Shown here in pieces: positions 8,749 to 18,597 of a stretch of 64,000 nt of DNA. The position numbers and the translations under genes are program-made. Each line of letters starts with the position of its first letter. Positions within the stretch are counted from its first letter, which is position 1. The stretch is from Myxococcales bacterium. GTDB taxonomy: Bacteria > Myxococcota_A > Polyangia > Polyangiales > Polyangiaceae. Location of the stretch: NCBI GenBank assembly GCA_016191785.1, contig JACPVJ010000023.1:1-64000 (forward strand), read 5' to 3'. The notes below the pieces were generated by a model. That model was not told the origin of the DNA, made no database searches, and saw only the letters and a program-made list of their open reading frames with translations.

Positions 8749-9807
8749 TCACCAGGTGTAGCCGCCGCCGGCCGTCACGAGCACGAAATCCGAGACGTAC
8801 AGGGCCATGGCGCTGATGGTCCAGCGCCTGAGCTTGGCGGTGCCGGCGTTGTACTTGGGGAAGCTGAGCGTGAGGGTCGGGCCGTGGGCGACTCCGGTGG
8901 TGGTGTCCTCGTTTTCCATGTCGCCCACGGTCGACTTGGTGGTCGTGACCGCGCCGCCGACGCGATACCCGAGGAACACCCCGAATCCGCCCTGCTCGAG
9001 CGTCTTCGGGTCCATCGAGCCGAAGCTCAGGTACTGGTAGCCGGCGGTCGCCGATCCAGAGATGCCGGCTTGTTCGTACTCGACCTCGGAGCCCCCGGCA
9101 TCGGCCTTTCCGAACCCGCCCTGGAAGGTCCCGATCACGTCGAGGCCGAGCCCGCTCCAGCCACCGCCCTCGGGGCCGGGGAACTGCCCACCCACCATCA
9201 AGCGCATGCCGCCCTGAAGCGAATAGCCAGTGAGCGTGACGTCGATGTCACCCGTTCCCGTTCCGTAGAGCCCCGAGACCTCGAAGGCGCCACCGATGTC
9301 GTAGGACGGCGGCGTCTTGACCCGCTGGACGCTCTGCCCCTGAAGCGCGAAGCGCACACCCTTGCCGTCGACCTGGGTCGAGGTCTGCTCGCGGCAGATC
9401 TCACCGGGCTGCCCGCTGCAGTCGCGGGTGGTCGAGTGCTGCGCGCCCGCCGGGCCGACCTGCGTCGTCCCTGCTGCGCCGAAGAGCGCGTTTCGATCGG
9501 GGACCAGCGCCACCACCTTGACCTGCGCCCAGGCCCAGGTCTCCTCGCGTTTGTCGGCGTGCTGAAAGGTGACGAACGAGCCGGGCTCTTGTTTCACCAC
9601 TCGCACGTAGAGCACTCGGTTGTCGGAAGTGACGATCACGTCCCAGTTGTTGGTGGCCGCGCCGGGCGCCGGGTAGGTCGGGGTGCCGGTGGCGGGCGCC
9701 GGGGGGGCGGGCGGAGGCGGCGGGGGGGCATCGGTCTGTCCGAACGCCGCCGACGGGCAAGCCAGAAGCAGTGCGGCAGTGAGCAGGAAGCGCGGGGAGT
9801 AGCTCAT
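8749..9807 (-). CDS. Putative outer-membrane beta-barrel protein
   Basis: With the ATG at 9807 the protein has 352 residues and a clean signal peptide (RFLLTAALLLACPSAAFGQ). A Pro/Ala spacer follows, then a small domain (NNWDVIVTSDNRVLYVRVVK) and a C-terminal half of alternating hydrophobic strands rich in Gly, Tyr and Ser that ends in aromatic YTW, as barrels do. A longer start 12 nt upstream is possible but adds only MADS before the signal. TACGGT lies 10 nt upstream of the ATG. The function is unknown; its position beside two envelope lipoproteins is consistent with an outer-membrane role. Confidence 0.75.
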   Translation of the reverse strand: MSYSPRFLLTAALLLACPSAAFGQTDAPPPPPPAPPAPATGTPTYPAPGAATNNWDVIVTSDNRVLYVRVVKQEPGSFVTFQHADKREETWAWAQVKVVALVPDRNALFGAAGTTQVGPAGAQHSTTRDCSGQPGEICREQTSTQVDGKGVRFALQGQSVQRVKTPPSYDIGGAFEVSGLYGTGTGDIDVTLTGYSLQGGMRLMVGGQFPGPEGGGWSGLGLDVIGTFQGGFGKADAGGSEVEYEQAGISGSATAGYQYLSFGSMDPKTLEQGGFGVFLGYRVGGAVTTTKSTVGDMENEDTTTGVAHGPTLTLSFPKYNAGTAKLRRWTISAMALYVSDFVLVTAGGGYTW

Positions 9808-9902
9808 GGAATCTGCCACCGTAGCCGATCGGCAGCGGCTGCCGGAGTCAGCAGATGCTGACTGTCCTGGACGCTCCGTTTCCCTGCCGCTAAGTAACGG
9901 GC

Positions 9903-10532
9903 GTGTTGAGGGTCCTGGTCGCTGACGACCATGCGATGCTCCGTCGGGGGGTGAGGTCGCTGCTCGAAGAGCAGATTGAGGGCGTGTCCGTCGGCGAAGC
10001 CGCGTCCGGACCGGAAGCGCTGGCGTGCCTCGAAGAGGCCGCGTGGGACGTGGTGCTGCTCGATCTGCACATGCCCGGCAGCACGGGCCTCGACCTGCTC
10101 AAAGCGATCAAGCACCGCTGGGAGCACGTGGCGGTGCTGGTGGTCAGCATGAGCCCCGAAGAGCAATACGCGCTCCGAGCGGTCAGAGCCGGAGCCTCAG
10201 GCTACGTGCGCAAGGACGTCGGGCTCGACAATCTGGTCCAAGCGGTGCGGCGGGTCGCCGCGGGTGAGCGCTGGATCGACGACAAGGTCGCCGGGCTGCT
10301 CGCCGACGGGGTGGCACACCGTGACCCGGAGGGCGCCCTGGCCAGCTTGAGCGATCGCGAGCTCGAGGTGCTGAGGGCCATCGGCCGGGGGCAGGCCGTC
10401 GGCCAGATTGCCAGCGCCCTGGGCCTCAGCGTCAAGACCGTGAGCACCTATCGCACCCGCCTGCTCTCGAAGCTGGGGCTCGAGAACAACGCGGAGCTGA
10501 TGCGCTTCGCCATCGACCAAGGCCTCGGCTAG
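9903..10532 (+). CDS. NarL/FixJ-family response regulator
   Basis: The 209-residue protein has a receiver domain (residues 1-120) with acidic pocket D8/D9, phospho-acceptor Asp54 (VVLLDLHMPG) and Lys104. A C-terminal LuxR-type helix-turn-helix follows (about 145-209; LSDRELEVLRAIGRGQ, KTVSTYRTRLLSKL). It should bind DNA when phosphorylated. The start is the GTG at 9903; TAAGTA lies 6 nt before it and there is no Shine-Dalgarno sequence. Its natural partner is a HisKA_3 kinase, and one lies nearby at 12476-14188. Confidence 0.93.
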   Translation: MLRVLVADDHAMLRRGVRSLLEEQIEGVSVGEAASGPEALACLEEAAWDVVLLDLHMPGSTGLDLLKAIKHRWEHVAVLVVSMSPEEQYALRAVRAGASGYVRKDVGLDNLVQAVRRVAAGERWIDDKVAGLLADGVAHRDPEGALASLSDRELEVLRAIGRGQAVGQIASALGLSVKTVSTYRTRLLSKLGLENNAELMRFAIDQGLG

Positions 10533-10610
10533 GCACGTAGGACGAACAACGACAGCCCGGGGGCGCTCGACCCTGCCGACAACCCGTGGTCCGGCCGGCA
10601 TGCTGTCGAC

Positions 10611-10952
10611 GTGCACGTCCTGATCGTCGACGACAGCGCGGCCGTTCGCGACCGCTTGGCCCGAGAGCTCGGCGAGCTGCCGAACGTCTCGAGCGTGACT
10701 CAGGTCGGCGACCTGGCGGGGGCGCGGCGCACGCTGGCCACGAGCACCCCGGATCTGATCGTGCTCGACCTCCACTTGCCCGACGGGCTGGGCCTCGAGC
10801 TCCTTCCGACGGCCTCGGGCGTGGCGGTGATCAGCGCGGACGGGAGCGTGGAGCACCGCGTGGGGGCACGGAGACGGGGCGCGCAGTGGTTCTTCGAGAA
10901 GCCCGGCGGGCTGGTGGCGTTGATCGAGCTGGTTCGCGTTTGGCCGGGGTGA
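10611..10952 (+). CDS. Stand-alone receiver-domain protein
   Basis: The 113-residue protein is a single receiver domain. The acidic pair is D7/D8 (LIVDDSAAVRDRL), the phospho-acceptor is Asp53 (LIVLDLHLPDG) and the conserved Lys is Lys97 (FFEKPGG). There is no output domain, so it may be a phosphate shuttle or a CheY-like effector. The GTG start at 10611 has no Shine-Dalgarno sequence. The gene converges tail-to-tail with the PAS histidine kinase at 10958-12382, 5 bp apart, and that kinase lacks a receiver, so the two are plausible partners. Confidence 0.88.
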   Translation: MHVLIVDDSAAVRDRLARELGELPNVSSVTQVGDLAGARRTLATSTPDLIVLDLHLPDGLGLELLPTASGVAVISADGSVEHRVGARRRGAQWFFEKPGGLVALIELVRVWPG

Positions 10953-10957
10953 ACCGC

Positions 10958-12382
10958 TCAGGCCAGCGGGAACCCCACGCGAACCTCGCAGCCCGCTCCC
11001 GGCTGGCTGACGACCTCGACGCCTCCGCCAAGGCGCTGCGCGATGGCGAACACCGTCGAGAGCCCGAGCCCGTTGCCGCCGGGCTTGGTGGTGAAGAACG
11101 GCTCGAACACCCGCTGGCGCACCTCTTCGGTCATCCCCGGCCCGTCGTCGCGAACGACCAGCAGCGCGCGCTGCTGTCGCACGTCACACTCGACGCTGAG
11201 CACGACGTGCCCGCCCTCTGCGACGGCGTCGCGGGCGTTGACCACCAGGTTGAGCAGCACCTGCTCGAGCTCGCTTCCGTCGGCCAACACCCATACGGGG
11301 TCGCTCGCGGGGGCGAAGGTCAGCGACCGCCGGCCGGTCATGGCTCGCGACAGAAACCGGCTGCTTTGCCGAGCTAGCTCGCACAGATCGACGCGCTCGG
11401 GCTGCTTGGGCTGGTGGCGGCTGAACTCGAGCAACTGCCGCGCGAGCGCGCCGCCACGCTCCGCGGCCGCGAGCACGTCGCTCAGATCCCCGCGGCGGGG
11501 ATCGTGCGGCGACATTTCGTCGTAGAGCTCGCGGGACAGGCCGAGCACCACGGCGAGCACGTTGTTGAAGTCGTGGGCGATGCCCGCCGCCATGCGGCCG
11601 ACCGCCTCCATCTTCTGGGACTGCGCGTGATCGGCGCGCATCCGCTCGCGCTCCGTGACGTCTTCCTTCACCGCGCAGAAGCTGACCATCTTCCCCTCGT
11701 CGTCCAGCACGGGAAAGATCGCTGCTTCTTCGTGGAAGAGGCTGCCGTCCTTTCGGCGGTTGATCAGCTGGCCCTGCCACACGTCCCCGGACGTGATGGT
11801 GCCCCAGAGCTCGCGGTAGGTCTCCGCGGGGACCTCTCCCGACTGGAGGAAGCGCGGGTTCCGGCCGATGGCCTCGCCGGCGCTGTACCCGGTGGTCTTG
11901 GTGAAGGCCGGGTTCACGTACTCGATGGCGCCGCTCGGGTCGGTCAGCATGACAGACACCGGCGCCTGATCCAGCGCCGAACGCAGGGTGTGGATCAGGC
12001 GCTCGGACAGGCGCGCCGCGGTGACGTCGCGTCCCACACCGTGCACCGCGACGGGCTGGCCGCTGTCGTCGCGCTGCGTCGCCAAGCGCTGCTCGACCCA
12101 GATCACCTGCCCGTCCTTGCGGCGCCAGCGCAGCAAGAACGTGCCGTCGGCCCCGCTGGCCAAGATGCGCTCGAGCGCGACGCGATCTTCGTCCAAGACG
12201 AGCTTCTTGCCGAGGTCCGGATCCGCGTAGTGCTCGTCGGGGGTGTACCCGGTGATCTCGGTCACCGCCGGGTTCACGTAATCGAAGCCGCGCGGCTCGG
12301 CCAGGCGATAGCGGAAGACGAGGTCGGGCACCGTGTCCAATAGCGGCCGGTGCCACGACGCGGATTCGACGCGGGTCTCCAT
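10958..12382 (-). CDS. PAS-PAS sensor histidine kinase (HisKA type)
   Basis: The 474-residue protein has two PAS domains (about 10-125 and 135-245; FDYVNPAVTEITGY and IEYVNPAFTKTTGY). A dimerisation/phospho-acceptor domain follows with His270 in AAGIAHDFNN, then an HATPase_c domain with the N box LLNLVVNARDAV, DDGPGM and a GNGLGLS lid. No membrane segment or receiver is present, so it is a soluble kinase that probably senses a small ligand or redox signal through PAS. Its likely phospho-target is the lone receiver just downstream or another regulator in this cluster. Confidence 0.93.
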   Translation of the reverse strand: METRVESASWHRPLLDTVPDLVFRYRLAEPRGFDYVNPAVTEITGYTPDEHYADPDLGKKLVLDEDRVALERILASGADGTFLLRWRRKDGQVIWVEQRLATQRDDSGQPVAVHGVGRDVTAARLSERLIHTLRSALDQAPVSVMLTDPSGAIEYVNPAFTKTTGYSAGEAIGRNPRFLQSGEVPAETYRELWGTITSGDVWQGQLINRRKDGSLFHEEAAIFPVLDDEGKMVSFCAVKEDVTERERMRADHAQSQKMEAVGRMAAGIAHDFNNVLAVVLGLSRELYDEMSPHDPRRGDLSDVLAAAERGGALARQLLEFSRHQPKQPERVDLCELARQSSRFLSRAMTGRRSLTFAPASDPVWVLADGSELEQVLLNLVVNARDAVAEGGHVVLSVECDVRQQRALLVVRDDGPGMTEEVRQRVFEPFFTTKPGGNGLGLSTVFAIAQRLGGGVEVVSQPGAGCEVRVGFPLA

Positions 12383-12435
12383 GCATGCATATGTGCGGTC
12401 GCGAGCGCCCCCTGGTCGCAGGAAGACCGGCAGAT

Positions 12436-12484
12436 CCGGCGTAGGAGCGACGCAGGCGCCGCGTCGGTGTTGGTCCTACGCCGG
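12436..12484 (-). terminator. Perfect 11-bp inverted repeat at the end of the kinase gene
   Basis: CCGGCGTAGGA (12436-12446) and TCCTACGCCGG (12474-12484) are exact inverted copies. The 27-nt loop contains a second, 6-bp stem (CGACGC/GCGTCG). The structure overlaps the stop codon of the kinase gene that ends at 12476 and lies before the kinase gene that starts at 12382. No T-run follows, so it is either a factor-dependent terminator or RNA-processing hairpin, or a regulatory structure separating two sensor genes. Confidence 0.5.
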
Positions 12485-14187
12485 GAGCCGCGCGCGCACC
12501 GCGGTGCCGCCGCCCGGGCGGCGCTCGACCTCGAGCTCGCCGCCCACGGCGCGCAGTCGCTCCTGCATTCCGAGCATGCCCAAGCCGCGCGGGGAGCCCT
12601 CCGGGATGCCCACACCATCGTCGTGCACGCCGAGCACGGCGCCGCCGGGGCCGAGGTCGAGGCGAACCTCGACCTGCTCGGCTCGCGCGTGGCGAGCGAC
12701 GTTGGTCAGCGCCTCTTGCAAGACCCGGAAGAGCGCGGTGCGCTGCGGCTCGGTCAACGCGCCCGGGCCCTCGGGGACGTGGAGCGTGCACCGGATCGCG
12801 GTTCGGCCCTCGAACTCGCGGCACAACCACCCCATGGCGGCGGGCAGGCCCAGGTCGTCGAGCAGCGCGGGGCGAAGCTCACTCGACAGCCGGCGCGCGA
12901 GCTGCAGATTCTCGTCGATCAGGGCGCGCGCGGCCGCGAGGCGCTGGTGCAGCTCGCTGGCTCCCGTCGGCAGGTGGCGTTCGAGCCAGCCCAGATCGAG
13001 CTGGAGCGCCGTCATGGCCTGACCCAGCTCGTCGTGCAGCTCCCGCGCGATGCGCTTGCCCTCTTCCTCGCGGACGTTCTGCAGCGCCACGGCCAGCTCG
13101 CGCAACTTGGTCTCGTCACGCTTGCGCCGCGAGATGTCCCGCCAGATGCTGCGGCTGCGCACGATGGCGCCGCTGGCGTCGCGGATCGCGGTCACGTGCA
13201 GGCTCACGTCGACCGCGCTGCCGTCCTTTCGCAACACCTCGAGCTCGAGGTCGTCGATCTTGCCGGTTCGCTGGAACTCGGCGAACGCCGCCCGGCCGGC
13301 GGCCAGCGAGCTCGGGTGGTAGAGCTCGAACACCGGCCGACCGATCACCTCGGAGGCGGAGAAGCCCGTCAGGCGCTCGAGCCCTCGGTTGCACTCGATG
13401 AGCGTGCCGGTCTGGCCGTCCACCGAGAGGTAGGCGTCGGGCGCGTTCTCGAACAAGTCTTGGTAGCGTGCCCGCGCTTCCGAGAGCGCGGTCACGTCGG
13501 TGAGCCGGACCACGACCCCTCGCACCGCGCGCTCCACGGACAGAACCGGACGCGCGAAGAGGTCCACCCGGCGCGGCGGCTTTCCGGGCGGAGTGATCTC
13601 GAGCCCCGGAGCGTCGATGGTTTCACCGGCAAGCGCTCGGGCGACCCGCTGGCCCAACCCCGGCGCCGGGTTGGTCAGCACTTCCCACGGGTGGCGGCCC
13701 AGCGCGCGCTCGGCCGGGCAGCCCGAGAGCTCTTCCATCTTCGGGCTGAAGAGCAGGTAGCGCGCGTCCGCGTCGAGCACCGCCACGGCCTCGTCGAGCG
13801 CGCCGAGCACCAGCGCGCTCAGGTCTTGGGAGTGACCGAGCGCGAGCTCGGCCCGGCGCTGCTCGGTGATGTCTTCGGCGGTGACCAGCAAGAGGTCGCT
13901 GCCCACCGGGTCGAGCGAGAGTAGGACCGAGCGTTTCTCGCCGCTCGGGCGCGTGAGCTCGACCGGGACCTCGCGGACCGCCTCGCCGCCCAGGACCCGC
14001 GCGCGGAGCTCTTCGCGCTTGGCCGGCTCGAACAAGCCGGTGTTGGTGAGACCGAGAAGCTCGGCCTCGCTGCGCTCGGCCAGCGCGGCGAACGCGGGGT
14101 TCACCGCGACGAGGACCGAGGTGGAGAGTTGCACCAGGGCCTGCGGCACGGGGCTGGCCCGAAAGACGGCGTCGAACGGGAGGGTCA

Positions 14188-14188
<1 letters not shown>
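12476..14188 (-). CDS. PAS-containing sensor histidine kinase (HisKA_3/NarX-like output)
   Basis: The 570-residue protein has three PAS domains (about 10-115, 125-235 and 245-365; FENAPDAYLSVDGQTG in the third). A HisKA_3 dimerisation domain follows with His385 in ARELHDELGQAM, then a HATPase domain (EALTNVARHARA, HDDGVGIPEG, GLGMLGMQERL). This kinase type phosphorylates NarL-family regulators, so the GTG-started regulator at 9903 is its best local partner. Its ATG (14188-14186) overlaps the stop of the acyl-CoA carboxylase beta gene as TGATG, so it is translated from that mRNA. It has no membrane segment. Confidence 0.92.
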
Positions 14189-15804
<1,616 letters not shown>

Positions 15805-15813
15805 GGCTCGCGC

Positions 15814-15841
15814 ACGCTACCGCGGGGGGGCAAGGTGTCAA
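15814..15841 (-). promoter_or_regulatory. Promoter of the carboxyltransferase gene
   Basis: On the reverse strand TTGACA (15841-15836) is followed after 16 nt by TAGCGT (15819-15814), which lies 9 nt before the ATG at 15804. The -35 is a perfect sigma-70 match and the -10 fits TAnnnT. The transcription start would fall within about 3 nt of the ATG, so the message is predicted to be leaderless. No Shine-Dalgarno sequence is present. Confidence 0.55.
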
Positions 15842-15862
15842 CGCGCGCGGAGTCGAGGGTGG

Positions 15863-16258
15863 CTAGCGCCGACGCACGCCCCACGCCAGCGCTCCGACGA
15901 GGGCCAGCCCCAGGGCCAGGAGCGACGTGGAACGATCGTCGCTGCCGACGGAGCACGCGCCGCAGCCGCGCTTCTGCTCGGGTGCCGATGCGCTTCGACA
16001 CCAGACCTCGTTCCACACCGACGCGCCTGGCGCACGGCACGCCTGGCGGTAGCCCTGCGCGCCCAGCTCTTGGCACTTGTTCGGTTGCTCGTAGGAAGCC
16101 GCGCAGTCGGTGCACTGGTCGCGCGGCCCCGCGATGCGCTGGGCCGTACACTCGGGCGGCGGCGGCGCGGGACCGGGGCCGGGACCGGGGGCAACGTCGG
16201 CCCAGGCAGACGCGGCCAAGAGCAGCACGAAAGTCACGGTGCGGAGCTTCACGGTCAT
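15863..16258 (-). CDS. Secreted Cys-rich protein with MYXO-CTERM-type sorting tail
   Basis: The 131-residue protein has a signal peptide (TFVLLLAASAWADV), a Pro/Gly spacer and a Cys-rich middle (CTDCAASYEQPNKCQ, YRQACRAPG). Its tail has the layout of the myxobacterial MYXO-CTERM signal: short Cys motif GCGACS, a hydrophobic helix (LLALGLALVGALAWG) and terminal VRRR. In the known system the tail anchors the protein for processing and surface display. This is the best single taxonomic marker in the window. The reverse-strand start has TAATCT 3 nt upstream and faces the lipoprotein gene at 16310. Confidence 0.8.
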   Translation of the reverse strand: MTVKLRTVTFVLLLAASAWADVAPGPGPGPAPPPPECTAQRIAGPRDQCTDCAASYEQPNKCQELGAQGYRQACRAPGASVWNEVWCRSASAPEQKRGCGACSVGSDDRSTSLLALGLALVGALAWGVRRR

Positions 16259-16270
16259 TCGAGATTACTC

Positions 16271-16282
16271 TCTCCCGGGAGA
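16271..16282. promoter_or_regulatory. 12-bp perfect palindrome in a divergent promoter region
   Basis: TCTCCCGGGAGA lies in the 51-bp gap between the divergent starts at 16258 and 16310. A CATAAT box lies just to its right, for the rightward gene, and TAATCT just to its left on the reverse strand. Its symmetry and position fit a dimeric repressor site that controls both genes. The regulator is unknown. Confidence 0.35.
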
Positions 16283-16309
16283 TTGAGGCATAATTCGGGT
16301 GGGTGCGTG

Positions 16310-16696
16310 ATGTCAGACGGTGAATCGAAGCGAGTGATTCTCGCGCGGCGCGCGCGCTTCGTCGCCGCCGCGCTCGCCAGCGCGGGGATCGCGGCGGGCG
16401 CCCTGGCCTGCGGCGAGACCGAGTCGGATGGGTCGGGCGGAACCGGCGGCGTCTCGACGGGCGGAGCCGGCGGTGCGGGCGGCAGCGCGGGCACGGGGGG
16501 CGTCGCGGGCGGAGGCGGCAGCGCGGGTTCGGCGACTGGGGGCTCGGCGGGCGCACAGCCCTGTCTCGAGCCGCCGTACGACGCCGGGGCCGATGCCGAC
16601 GCGGATCCACAGCCGTGCCTCTCACCGCAACTCGACGCGGACTTCGATGCGCCGCAACCTTGTCTGAAGATCTCGCCGGACGCCGGCACGGATTGA
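16310..16696 (+). CDS. Lipoprotein with Gly-rich linker and three PCL repeats
   Basis: The 128-residue protein has an Arg-rich N-terminus (KRVILARRARFVAAA) and a lipobox at ALACGE (Cys34). A linker of about 45 residues of Gly/Ser/Ala/Thr follows. The tail contains three copies of PQPCL or a close variant (AQPCLEPPYDAG, PQPCLSPQLDAD, PQPCLKISPDAG), each followed by an Asp-rich segment. The tail is too short to fold alone and may bind metal or be a modification substrate. The stop is 22 nt before the kinase gene at 16719, so the pair may be co-expressed. Confidence 0.75.
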   Translation: MSDGESKRVILARRARFVAAALASAGIAAGALACGETESDGSGGTGGVSTGGAGGAGGSAGTGGVAGGGGSAGSATGGSAGAQPCLEPPYDAGADADADPQPCLSPQLDADFDAPQPCLKISPDAGTD

Positions 16697-16718
16697 TCGC
16701 GAGCGGTACACTCATCCG

Positions 16719-18593
16719 GTGGCCTTCGAGATTCGCGCTGGCGCCCTGCTCGCGGGCAAGCTGCGCCTCGTGCGCCCGCTGGGCCAGGGCGGCATGGGGG
16801 TGGTCTGGGTCGCTCGACACGAAACGCTCGACACCGACGTCGCCGTCAAGCTGATCCGCCCCGAGCGAGTCGCCGCCGACCCCGCCCTGGTGGCACGCTT
16901 CGAGCTGGAGGCGAAGGCCACGGCACGCATCGCTCACCCGAACGTGGTGCAGGTGATGGACTTCGGAACGGTGGACGGAACGGTCCCGTTCATCGTGATG
17001 GAGCTGCTCGAGGGCTTCTCACTCGCCGAGCTGCTGGCGAGCGGCGGCCGACTCAGCTTCGCGACTACGCGCCTCTTGGTCGAGCAGGTGGGGGGCGCGC
17101 TGGCGGTGGCCCACGAGCGCGGCGTCGTGCACCGCGACATCAAGCCGCACAACGTGTTCATCGTCCAGAAGGGCGCCGACGACCCGCTGCGGGTGAAGGT
17201 GCTGGACTTCGGCATCGCCAAGCTGCTGGGTGACGCCCAGGTGCCCGGGTTTAGCCCTGCCCTGACCGAGACCGGCACGATCGTGGGCTCGCCGCCCTAT
17301 ATGAGCCCGGAGCAGATCGAGGGCAGCCGGCACATCGATCTGCGCTCCGATTTGTGGTCGCTCGGGGTGATCGTCTACGAAGCGCTGACCGGCAAGCTGC
17401 CGTTCCAGGGCGGCTCGTTCGTCGCGGTGGGCGCGCGGGTGCTCGAGGGCAAGTACACCCCCGCGATCGACCTGCGCGGGGGCCTGCCGCGGGCGATCGA
17501 CGACTGGCTGGCGAAGGCGCTGTGTGTCGGACCCGAGGGGCGCTTTCAGTCCGCGCGCGAGCTGGTCGCGGCGTTCCGCGAGCTGGGCCAACCCACCGAA
17601 GACGCCGCGCCGAGCGCGCGGGGCTCTCCGCCAGCGGCGTTCGCGACCACGGTCGAAGCGCCAATGCCCGCCGGCCCCACCGCGAGCCACGCGCCCGCGG
17701 CCGACCAGGCTCGACGCTTCACCCGCCGCCGGGTGGTGACGGCGGGAGTGGTCGCCAGCGTGGCGCTGGCCGGCGGGATCGCGGCGTCGGCTTCGGCGCT
17801 GCGCGGCCCCGGCGCTTGCCCCGCCGGCATGAAGCGGATCGACGGCGGCTCGTTTCGCATGGGGTCACTGGCCGAGGGCGAGACCCCGAGCGACGAGACG
17901 CCCGCGCACGCCGAGAGCCCGAAGGCGTTCTGCCTCGACGCCACCGAAGTGACGGTGGGCGCCTACGCAGACTGCAGGTCGTGCGACCCGCTCTTGGGCA
18001 GCGTGCAGGGCGAGGGACTCACGCCCAACGGCGTGACCTTCTGGAGCCAGTTCTGCAACCGCGCCGACCAGCGCGACCAGCCGGTGAACTGCGTGGACTG
18101 GGAGCACGCGAGCGCGTATTGCGAGGCGCGGGGCTTGCGCTTGCCGACGGAAGCCGAGTGGGAGCTCGCCGCGCGGGGTCCGGCCGCCAGCACCTACCCT
18201 TGGGGCGAGGCCCCGCCCACCGGCGAGCGCGTCAACGCCTGTGGCGCCGAGTGCAGCCGCATGCTGACCGAGCGCCTGGCGAAGAGCGGGCGCGCGCCGT
18301 GGCCGCGGATGTACGCCGACGACGACTCCGCCCCGGCAACGGCGGCGGTGGGCTCGCGACCCACTGGCGCCACGCCCGCAGGCATCCTGGATCTGTCGGG
18401 CAACGTCTGGGAGTGGACCAGCAGCCACTATTGCCGCTACGACTCCCCCGAGTGCGGCGATTCGCGCCGGGTGATCCGCGGCGGGGGCTGGGACACGGTC
18501 GAGAGCCAAGACGTGCGCGCGGCGCGCCGCCTGCCCAGCGCGCCCACCGCCCGCAGCTGGAGCGTGGGCTTCCGCTGCGCGAAGTCACTGTGA
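16719..18593 (+). CDS. Ser/Thr protein kinase fused to a formylglycine-generating-enzyme-like domain
   Basis: The 624-residue protein has a Hanks-type kinase domain (about 10-285): GQGGMGVV loop, Lys44, HRDIKPHN with Asp140, DFG Asp163 and a GSPPYMSPEQ activation segment. A Pro/Ala spacer and one membrane helix follow (about 340-365). The outer C-terminal domain (about 370-624) is of the sulfatase-modifying-factor/EgtB/PvdO fold (FRMGSLAEGE, LPTEAEWELAARG, DLSGNVWEWTSSHYC, VIRGGGWD). The catalytic Cys pair of true formylglycine enzymes is not evident, so this part may be a sensor or binding domain. The GTG start has TACACT 6 nt before it and no Shine-Dalgarno sequence. Confidence 0.92.
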   Translation: MAFEIRAGALLAGKLRLVRPLGQGGMGVVWVARHETLDTDVAVKLIRPERVAADPALVARFELEAKATARIAHPNVVQVMDFGTVDGTVPFIVMELLEGFSLAELLASGGRLSFATTRLLVEQVGGALAVAHERGVVHRDIKPHNVFIVQKGADDPLRVKVLDFGIAKLLGDAQVPGFSPALTETGTIVGSPPYMSPEQIEGSRHIDLRSDLWSLGVIVYEALTGKLPFQGGSFVAVGARVLEGKYTPAIDLRGGLPRAIDDWLAKALCVGPEGRFQSARELVAAFRELGQPTEDAAPSARGSPPAAFATTVEAPMPAGPTASHAPAADQARRFTRRRVVTAGVVASVALAGGIAASASALRGPGACPAGMKRIDGGSFRMGSLAEGETPSDETPAHAESPKAFCLDATEVTVGAYADCRSCDPLLGSVQGEGLTPNGVTFWSQFCNRADQRDQPVNCVDWEHASAYCEARGLRLPTEAEWELAARGPAASTYPWGEAPPTGERVNACGAECSRMLTERLAKSGRAPWPRMYADDDSAPATAAVGSRPTGATPAGILDLSGNVWEWTSSHYCRYDSPECGDSRRVIRGGGWDTVESQDVRAARRLPSAPTARSWSVGFRCAKSL

Positions 18594-18597
18594 GCAA

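Noticed and set aside
16310-16696. RiPP precursor peptide
   Set aside because: It has a lipobox and Gly linker, and no modification enzyme or leader motif lies nearby; the neighbours are signalling genes.
16719-18593. Genuine formylglycine-generating enzyme
   Set aside because: The fold signatures are present, but the catalytic Cys pair is not evident and no sulfatase gene is nearby.
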